Positions 56,802-64,000 of a DNA stretch of 64,000 nt are shown piece after piece. The stretch is from Combretum micranthum. Lineage: Eukaryota > Streptophyta > Magnoliopsida > Myrtales > Combretaceae. Location: positions 1-64,000 of the forward strand of contig JAMXBD010000579.1 in the NCBI GenBank assembly GCA_024138025.1, written 5' to 3'. Position numbers and translations under genes: made by a program. The stretch's first letter is position 1; the number at the start of each line of letters is the position of its first letter. Below the pieces are notes generated by a model. That model made no database searches and was not told the DNA's origin. It saw only the letters and a program-made list of their open reading frames with translations.

Positions 56802-57493
56802 TGAAATATCCTTAAGCTACTTATGGTTAATTAATATGCATGTATGTGTTTATTTGATTGATGTATGAGATACGATTGATATATTTAGTTGATAAATTGT
56901 ACATGTTAAAATAAAATTTAATATGTTAGCATGATTTAGTAATTGTAATGTTTTGCATGTTGGTGTTAGTTGAGCCCATAAATTCTCATCAAAACAAACC
57001 TAAGCGTTAACCTGAATTCCCAAGTAGATTTTAAACTTAAACTCCAAGCCCAAACATCAAATATAAGCCCAAGACCAAGTCTTTTTCCTTTTCAAAAAGT
57101 TTAGCTGCCTTGAAAGTCAAAAAATAAACTTTTGCTAAGATAATTATCTAACTTAAACTCGGCAAAAACACAATCCAAAACAGACGTAGACTAACATTTC
57201 TTTCGTAACTCAAATATCCCATCCATTTGGTTCAACTTTCCTTCATAAATTCATGAAGAACTCCTTTCAATCCTTCACCTACAAGTTAAAGAAGCTTAAG
57301 GTAAAATTTGTATGCTTTTCTATTCATCTATTTCTTTGTTCTTACATGAATATAATCTTTGTTTAAACGAAGTTAGAAGGAGTGAAGGATGTTTTGATTA
57401 GCTAAGTAGATCTTTAGGACTAAAATGAGTTCTTAGTACTGTTATTGGAGTTATTGGAAGTATTATAGTTACTTTGGTAGATGAATGAGTTAG
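56802..57493 (+). mobile_element. 5' part of a plus-strand long LTR
   Basis: It begins TGAAATATCCTTAAGC, matching TGAAATATCCCTTG at 7647. The five bases before it are gtaaa. U3-like AT-rich sequence is followed by a leader-like stretch (57190-57300) ending in aagcttaaggtaaaatttg. A minus-strand LTR interrupts it at 57494, and its remainder is not in the window. Confidence 0.6.
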
Positions 57494-58678
57494 TGTCACG
57501 CCCCGAGGGGTACCCTAAACGTGGCAGTCCGCCGTACACAATACTAAAGCCTAGGAATGACTACCTTAGTCATGCAAAGGCTTCCATATTACGTACAAGG
57601 CGTACATCACAACCAAAGGGATGCATCGAAGTAGCGCAATTTACATTGATAATAAATAAGTAACAAGGCAAAGAGAATACTTATCATAAAACATACATAT
57701 TGCATCTCAAGTCTTAGAGGCATAACCTACTTCAAATAAATATACATTACTTATTATATAGGTCATTTCATATAAAGATCCTTACAACATTACTTCATCT
57801 TATGATCCCATCTCCTTCGTCGAAGCTTGACCATCCATCCATGACTTCCTTAATGTCATGATCCTCAATTTAAGCCACGGGTATACCTGTTTCAACAAAT
57901 CTATAGGGGTATAAGCTACAACTAGCTTAGTGAGATATTCCTTTTCATTCGCGCCATATTTTCAAACAAGTTTATTTATTTAATCACACATATGCTATGC
58001 ATATAATGCAACAATCACATGATTACGCGAATATATATAATCATCCGGAAACCATATATAGAACGGATTTACCCCTCCGTATCAAAGGTTAGGGAATCGG
58101 GGTTGAAGGTCCTCGACCTTCTACTGCTAGTCCCCAGGTCCTCACCCACAGTGTTCGGTTGGCTCGGCTTCGAACCTAGAGTCGCTTTCCCCGAGCGATT
58201 TGGATTCTCCAGGAAGGAACATGGCCCGTGGCACCGCACGATCACAGCCAATCCAACTCTACGCGTAGGAGTAGCAGCCTTCTAAAATAGATGTGACTTG
58301 ATGGATGCTATGCATGAACGTTTTATTGTTTAGGTCAAACCTTATTAAGGTTTATTAGGGGCGATCAATCAATTTAACAACAATAAGCAATCATACAAGT
58401 AAGTAAACAAAATTATTTAAACAAGCAGATCGAAGTTGCGATATTTAATTCTTATTTCACGCATAAATATAGAATCATATAATCCCGAAATCCCCAAATG
58501 TATTCGTTTTTATCTTTTCTTAGTACACTAATGCTACTACATTACAAGCACAAGCAAGGTAACGAAATTAGAAGGAACAACTCACTCGTCCATTTCGTTA
58601 TCTTCTTAGTCGTAGAAATCCTCGGTAGGGTATTCTCGTATCCTTCGTCACCTAGACAAAAGAAATACCCGGGATAAG
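57494..58678 (-). mobile_element. Minus-strand LTR, left part (resumes at 63540)
   Basis: The plus-strand terminus tgtcacgccccgaggggtac is related to the LTR at 24139. The shared gctacaactagcttagtgag block (~57915) and the GC-richer 58070-58280 segment are LTR body. It is interrupted at 58679 by a solo LTR in the opposite orientation, whose target duplication is ataag (58674-58678). Confidence 0.75.
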
Positions 58679-59246
58679 TGTAATCCCCTAATTTCTCATA
58701 ATCTAGTTTTAATAAATACTAAAAATATAATATAAATTTTTTTAAAGAATGGTTAAAATGAGTAGCAAAAATCACTCCAAATTTTTCGCGATTTAAATTT
58801 TTTAAGTATTAACAAATTATAATCTTTATCACTAAGACCTTAAAAGTTCATAATAAAAAAAAATAAAGAAAACTATTTAATATTTACAAACTTAAGTTTT
58901 AATGTAAAATATATATAATATATATATATATATTAAAACATTCAAGTTAAATAATTCTGAGTCTATAAAAAACTAAAAGTCTGATCTAATCCAGTAATTT
59001 TAATTAGTAAAAAGAACTGAGTAACAATATAAAATTAAAATTAAATTTCTAATCTAATAAAAAGTCTAGAATAAATTTATAAATAGAAACGATTCATATG
59101 TAATTTCAAATCTTAAAGATTTATAATAAAGTCGAATTAAGGGCAATATAATTATTAATTTATCAAAATACCACGAAACGAAACTTTTAAACAAATAAAA
59201 TATAATTTACGATAGCAGTATAAAAACAAAAAGTGAAAGTATTAAA

Positions 59247-60165
59247 CTAAAGATTCTATGTATACTATCATATACGAATATTTAATATCGTTAATATATA
59301 AATTTTTATCCAAAATTATTATCAAATCAGTATTTATCATACGTGTCATTTAGATCCATAAAATTAAATTTTTTCGATAATTTATATTTTTTTCACTCCT
59401 TACATATTTATTGGTTATAAATATATCACTTTCTTTTTATTTTTATGTTCCATATATTCTAACTGAATTGCATTTTTTTCCTTTGTTTTAGTTTAGTTTC
59501 GTATTACGTATGAGTTGTTTTGAAATTCAACTCCTCTGGACGCGATTAAGATCTAAGAAAAAGCAAAAATTCAAACACATATATAGATATCTTTAATAGA
59601 AATTCTATATATACCATAGTATTCGTAATATTTAATAAGGAGAATATGGAAATTTTCATCTAAAAATATTACCGAATCAGTATTTAATATACGTATTACT
59701 TAAACCTGTAAAATTAATTTTTTTCATAAATTTATATTTTTCTCACTCCTTACATATTTATTAATTATAAATTTATCATCTTCTTTTTATTTTTATATTT
59801 TTATACATCCTAACTAACTTGCATTTTTTCGTTTGTTTTGGTTTTGTTACGTTATGTAAATTGCTTTCATATTTGGAATTCTCTCTGGACGCGTACAAAT
59901 CCTCCACAAAAAGCGAAAATTCAAACACATATATACAAATCTTTAATAGAAATTCTATGTATACTATATTGTTTAGAATATTTAATAACGTGAATATGGA
60001 ACTTCTCATCTAAAAAAATTACTAAATCAGTATTTAATATGTATCACTTAAACCCACAAAATTAATTTTTTTCACAAATTTATATGTTATTCCCTCCTTA
60101 TACGGTTATAAATTCATTATCTTATCTTTATATTTTATTTATATATACTCTAAACCTAAAATAAT
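59247..60165. repeat. Three ~347-bp tandem repeats in solo LTR
   Basis: Units begin near 59247, 59593 and 59940. Each contains attctatgtatacta, aatcagtatttaatat, aaattaattttttcataaattt, cctccttacatatttatt, a cttctttttatttttat-like stretch and (in two) tctggacgcg. The third unit is truncated. Confidence 0.8.
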
Positions 60166-60412
60166 TATCAACTAATACATATATATATATATATATGTCT
60201 TACGCTGGAAATTCGCTGGGAAATTTGCGGAGGAAGAGAGAAGCCGATTTTGATCAATAATTCATCCAATTTGTCAAACAAATCAACCCCCAATGATCAA
60301 TCATCAAATGACAACTCAACTCCTCATTAATTGGCTTGAAATAACAGCCAAATGAGATCAAATTCGGATAAAATTCAAGGAGAAATGCAGCCGCAACTCC
60401 ATCCTTCGTTCT

Positions 60413-60427
60413 TCTATATATATACAC
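60413..60427 (+). promoter_or_regulatory. Candidate TATA box of the 4.86-kb solo LTR
   Basis: ctatatatatacacg precedes a less AT-rich leader (60430-60560) rich in cctcc and aaacgaac words. It resembles the start of a transcribed LTR R region. Inference only. Confidence 0.4.
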
Positions 60428-63400
60428 GTTTAATGACCTTAATGAGGAAACAAACCATCCTCTTTATTTCTCAAATCCTCCAGAACGAATCCACCTCCCT
60501 AGCCACCAAAACGAACTGAAAATAGTAAACAAACAAACTCCATTGAAGCTTCATTAAAGCTTGGACAAGAAAAACTACGGTACGTTAAATTCATTTTAAA
60601 TCAAAACCGTATTAAAACAATGTTCTAAATGATGTTATGATGATAGTAGGATCATAACCAACACCAAGAAAAGTCCAGAAATGGCTACATAAAGCTCCGA
60701 GCAAGGTAAATTCGAAAACCTTAATATACCATGCAAATTCGAAATTCTTGAATAATGGGGTTATTTAGATGTTTTGAGTTGTTATATATGTAGAAATATC
60801 ATGTATAAATGCTTAGGAATGAATTAGAATGGATTTGGACGTGTAAAATGATGCAAAATCGGATTTGAACCAAGGTTGATGATGATGAATAGTACCTGAT
60901 ACTGTTCACGTGAATAGTAATACGAATTTTGCAGAAAATAAAAATAAAATAATCTAAAATAATTTTTAATTCTGGTTGGTTGAAAATATTAAAATATATA
61001 TTTATTTTAATCTGAAGTGAAAATATATTTTTTATAATTTTTGGAATTATTTTTAGTAATATATAGTTATTTAAGTATATGCATATGTAAATACTTTAGT
61101 ATTATTAAAATGTAGAAAAATATAATTTATTTATTTTGGTTAGATAAATAATTAATAATATTTTATTTATTAATTCTGAATATTATGATTTTTTAAAATT
61201 AATTTTAATATTAGTTTTATTAGTATGAGCTATGTAAGATATAGATTATAAGTATATATTTTAGTAATGTAAAAAGTGTTAAAAAAATTAATTTTTATTT
61301 ATTACAAATTTTTATTATAAAATTAATAATTAAATTTTATTAAAAAAATGAATGAATACCCAAAATTAAGGGGACACCAACATCCCCTGGATGAAGTTCT
61401 CCTCGAGAACTATATATATATATATATATATATAATAACAATAATAATAATATATAATATAATGAAATAACTAAAAAAAAAAAAATAGAAACCTGGGACG
61501 AAATGTCCCTGTACCTTTGCAAACAAGGATAATAATAATGATAACAATAATAATTGATAAATTAATTTAATTAATCCAAATAAATGATTATGATAATAAA
61601 TATTCCGTAATTTATGTTTTAGCTAAAAATAATAGAAATATACTTAAACTACTTATAGTTAGTAATGAAATGATATAAAAATAAATAAACAAATAAATAA
61701 ATAAATATTTTGATATTTAGTTTATCATTAAAGTTTATTTTCTTAAGCAATATTATTGCTTATATTACGAGTATTGTTGATCGATTACTAATATCACTAA
61801 TGTTGTTGGTAGTGATATTAAAATTATTATTAAGCCTATTGATATTACCAATATTAGTATTATTGATTTTGTTACTAAAACTATTAATTGTTTTTGTAAT
61901 TAAAATTGTTTTTACTATTAGTAGTAATTTAATATAATCACCATTATCTTTGATACTAATATTACTACTACTACTTTATGAGTATCACTAATACTAAGAT
62001 TAGTATATTATATAAATAAAATATATGATTTTTGGTAACTAATTAAAATAGATTTAGTAATTGAATTAGGCAATTAGTTTCCAATTAACTCAGCTTAGAT
62101 TAATATAGTAAGTAAAACCATAAAAAGAAAGGAGTACGTAATTTCTAAAATATGTCTAATATTAGAATTAGTGTAAATAATAGTATAAGTTATACCAAAA
62201 CTAATCCGGTGAATTTGATATTTCAAATATCTTATCTTCGGAACTAATAGGAGAATAGATTAGTAAAATAATAAATATCTGTTATTTCATTCAATAGGAA
62301 TATAAATCGGTTCTCGGACTACCAGTAGCTTATTACAACAATATAGCGAGGACCACAGGTGAGGGACTTTGACCTTATCATATTGTTTGTGCTTGTAGTT
62401 AGTTGCATTAATAATAACATCTCAAACTGAATCGCATGTGGGTTTGGGGTAAATCGTATGCTGCTTGGTGTATGTATGATTGCCAAAAATCTTATTATAA
62501 TTAACAATTTCTTTGTATGATGACAATTGTATGAAGCATGTTGATGTTTGTCTGTAATTGTATTATCGTCCTGAACCTGACTAAAAACTATTGTACCATA
62601 AAATGAAATGGGCATGCATCGCATATATTGCATATTTGCATCTCTAAAAGCGTAGTAGTCTATTACGTGTTGGCCATCCGGGACTTTGATAATGCTTGGT
62701 TGACCTAGGCTAAAAGCTATTAGATCAACGCAAGGTTACCTTTGATTCTATTGGTACCATAAGAACTAATTGGTAAATGAAGGACGCCGCTTATGGTATT
62801 GTTTGGATGACTAATGCTTAGGGAGTTGCTAAAGGTATGTACATGGGATGGTTTGTTAAGATATCATATTAAAAGTGATAACCCTAATACGAGAAATCGT
62901 AGATTCCCATGTATGCTTGGCTTCTTCTGGATAGACTATGTACTACTGGTTCCTTCAACCCTGATGAGAGGGGTAAATCTCCATCCTGCTTTGGACTCCG
63001 GATTCTCCAGGCTTGTAATTGTTCATATGCTTGATTGTGGCATTACATATGTTTGCTAAATAAACTTGATTTCCATTGTTTGATATGTGGTTTGGTCAGG
63101 TCATCTCACTGAGCGTGTGGTTTTGCTCACCCTCCAACAGTTTTTGTGCAGGTATAACGTTAGCCGGGATTGGGTTGAGCATGAGTGAAGAGTGCTACAT
63201 CAAAAGACCTTATTGAAGATAGTTTCATAGATTATATTGGTCTCAAAGGACAAATTAGATAAATGGTATAATTGATTAAGGTCTTGTATTTTTATAGGTT
63301 TAATCTCAATTTCATTATTTGGTAGGGGATACCGATTCTCTGCGGTTCTGGCAAACTAAGGAAAATTGGAATCCTTAGTATTTATATAATATATTGGTAT

Positions 63401-63539
63401 GACTACATTACATGTAACAATTATAAGATAGAGTCTTGTAATATCTGACTTACAAGACGGTTCTCATATTACGGGTGCACACGTGTATGATGACTACAGG
63501 ATGATACTACTAGGCCCTATTTTGGGGCGTGACAATAAG

Positions 63540-64000
63540 TCTTTCATGAATTTCATTTTTGGAGATTCTAAACTTTACTTAAAATCGCGGTAAAATCGTA
63601 TAAGAAGAAATTCCAACTTAGAATGGCCATAACTTGCTCATTTTAACTCGGAATTTCGCATATGATATACCGTTTTCTACCTATTCGAAAAGTTCTATCC
63701 ATTTCTAAACTTATCTTGGTCATAAAAGGTTATTTGGGTTCCGAAAACGTCAGGTACAGATTTAAAACGAATTTTCTAAACTTTTGCAAAAATCCATTTT
63801 CTAACTCAACCTCATTTTAAAGAAAATCCTTTTGTAACAATATAAATATATATTTGATAAACACTTTTTGAATACATAGGTATGCTCACTTTATATGCAA
63901 AAATCCTAATGGTAGTGTCTCAACAATTTATTTCATAAAACAATTCATTTTGAGCTTAAAACTTTTAACTTTGATAATTTCTTTTCAAGTATTTAGAAGA
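63540..64000 (-). mobile_element. Minus-strand LTR, right part, runs off window
   Basis: Continuation of the LTR from 57494-58678. Segment 63600-63760 matches 25350-25500 in the LTR at 24139 (cattttaactcggaatttc, ttctatc...atttctaa). The terminus and the expected GTTAG duplication lie beyond the window. Confidence 0.7.

Larger units (their letters stand above)
58679..63534 (+). mobile_element. Solo LTR, plus strand, 4.86 kb, TSD ATAAG
   Basis: It begins TGTAATCCCCTAATTTCTC and ends ttttggggcgtgaca. ATAAG flanks both sides (58674-58678 and 63535-63539). A TATA-like ctatatatatacacg lies at 60413-60427, followed by a C/A-rich leader. The end portion holds gactccggattctccagg (~62995) and ctgagcgtgtggttttgctc (~63111), plus-strand counterparts of blocks in the minus-strand LTRs. 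It has no PBS, gag or pol. Open frames at 59776-60013, 61340-61937, 62319-62633 and 62814-63059 are incidental. Confidence 0.85.

Noticed and set aside
57489..57493. GTTAG as target duplication paired with sequence after 63534
   Set aside because: The bases after 63534 are ATAAG, which pair with 58674-58678. The partner of GTTAG must lie beyond the window.
1..64000. tRNA, rRNA, snRNA, miRNA or organellar insertions
   Set aside because: No cloverleaf landmarks, conserved rRNA segments or plastid/mitochondrial genes were recognised by eye. The PBS matches are retroelement primer sites, not tRNA genes.

Overview
The window is gene-poor, AT-rich nuclear DNA from a flowering plant. The evidence is Ty3/gypsy elements primed by initiator-Met tRNA, a CACTA (En/Spm) DNA transposon with TNP2-type transposase, multi-kilobase LTRs and hAT-like MITEs. 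I cannot name the species. I found no convincing host gene, tRNA, rRNA or CRISPR array. Almost everything is transposon inside transposon, and insertion boundaries can often be set to the base by TG...CA termini and 5-bp target-site duplications (TSDs).

Layout. 1-2165 is the start of a minus-strand long LTR cut by the window edge. 2265-~5839 is a second minus-strand LTR. ~6860-11879 is a plus-strand LTR end carrying a nested 4.1-kb solo LTR (7647-11770, TSD CTAAA). 11880-13845 is non-coding, with a minisatellite and a MITE-like segment. 13846-19880 plus 51139-51180 is a tandem LTR-internal-LTR-internal-LTR array of a CRM-like Ty3/gypsy derivative. It keeps gag, protease and the integrase tail but lacks RT, RNase H and the integrase core. 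Its third LTR is split by a CACTA transposon, 19881-51138.

The CACTA element holds a decayed TNP2 transposase gene (21403-31141) and a TNPA/Transposase_24-like gene (31255-33345). It was itself invaded by a 3.4-kb solo LTR (24139-27576), a 2.8-kb solo LTR (27721-30523) and a 15-kb array of three 3.6-kb LTRs with two 2.1-kb non-coding internal regions (33972-48992, TSD TTTAC). That array is a LARD-like non-autonomous retroelement on the minus strand. Without these insertions the CACTA element would be about 10 kb.

51181-54870 is non-coding with one MITE. 54874-56801 is a decayed gypsy gag-protease. A plus-strand LTR (from 56802) is interrupted by a minus-strand LTR (from 57494), which is interrupted by a 4.86-kb plus-strand solo LTR (58679-63534, TSD ATAAG). 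The outer minus LTR resumes at 63540 and runs off the window.

Relative order follows from nesting: CRM-like array first, then CACTA, then the solo LTRs and the LARD-like array. The LARD-like array is probably the youngest because its three LTRs are almost identical. No intact transposition protein remains, so anything mobile here would depend on proteins supplied from elsewhere.
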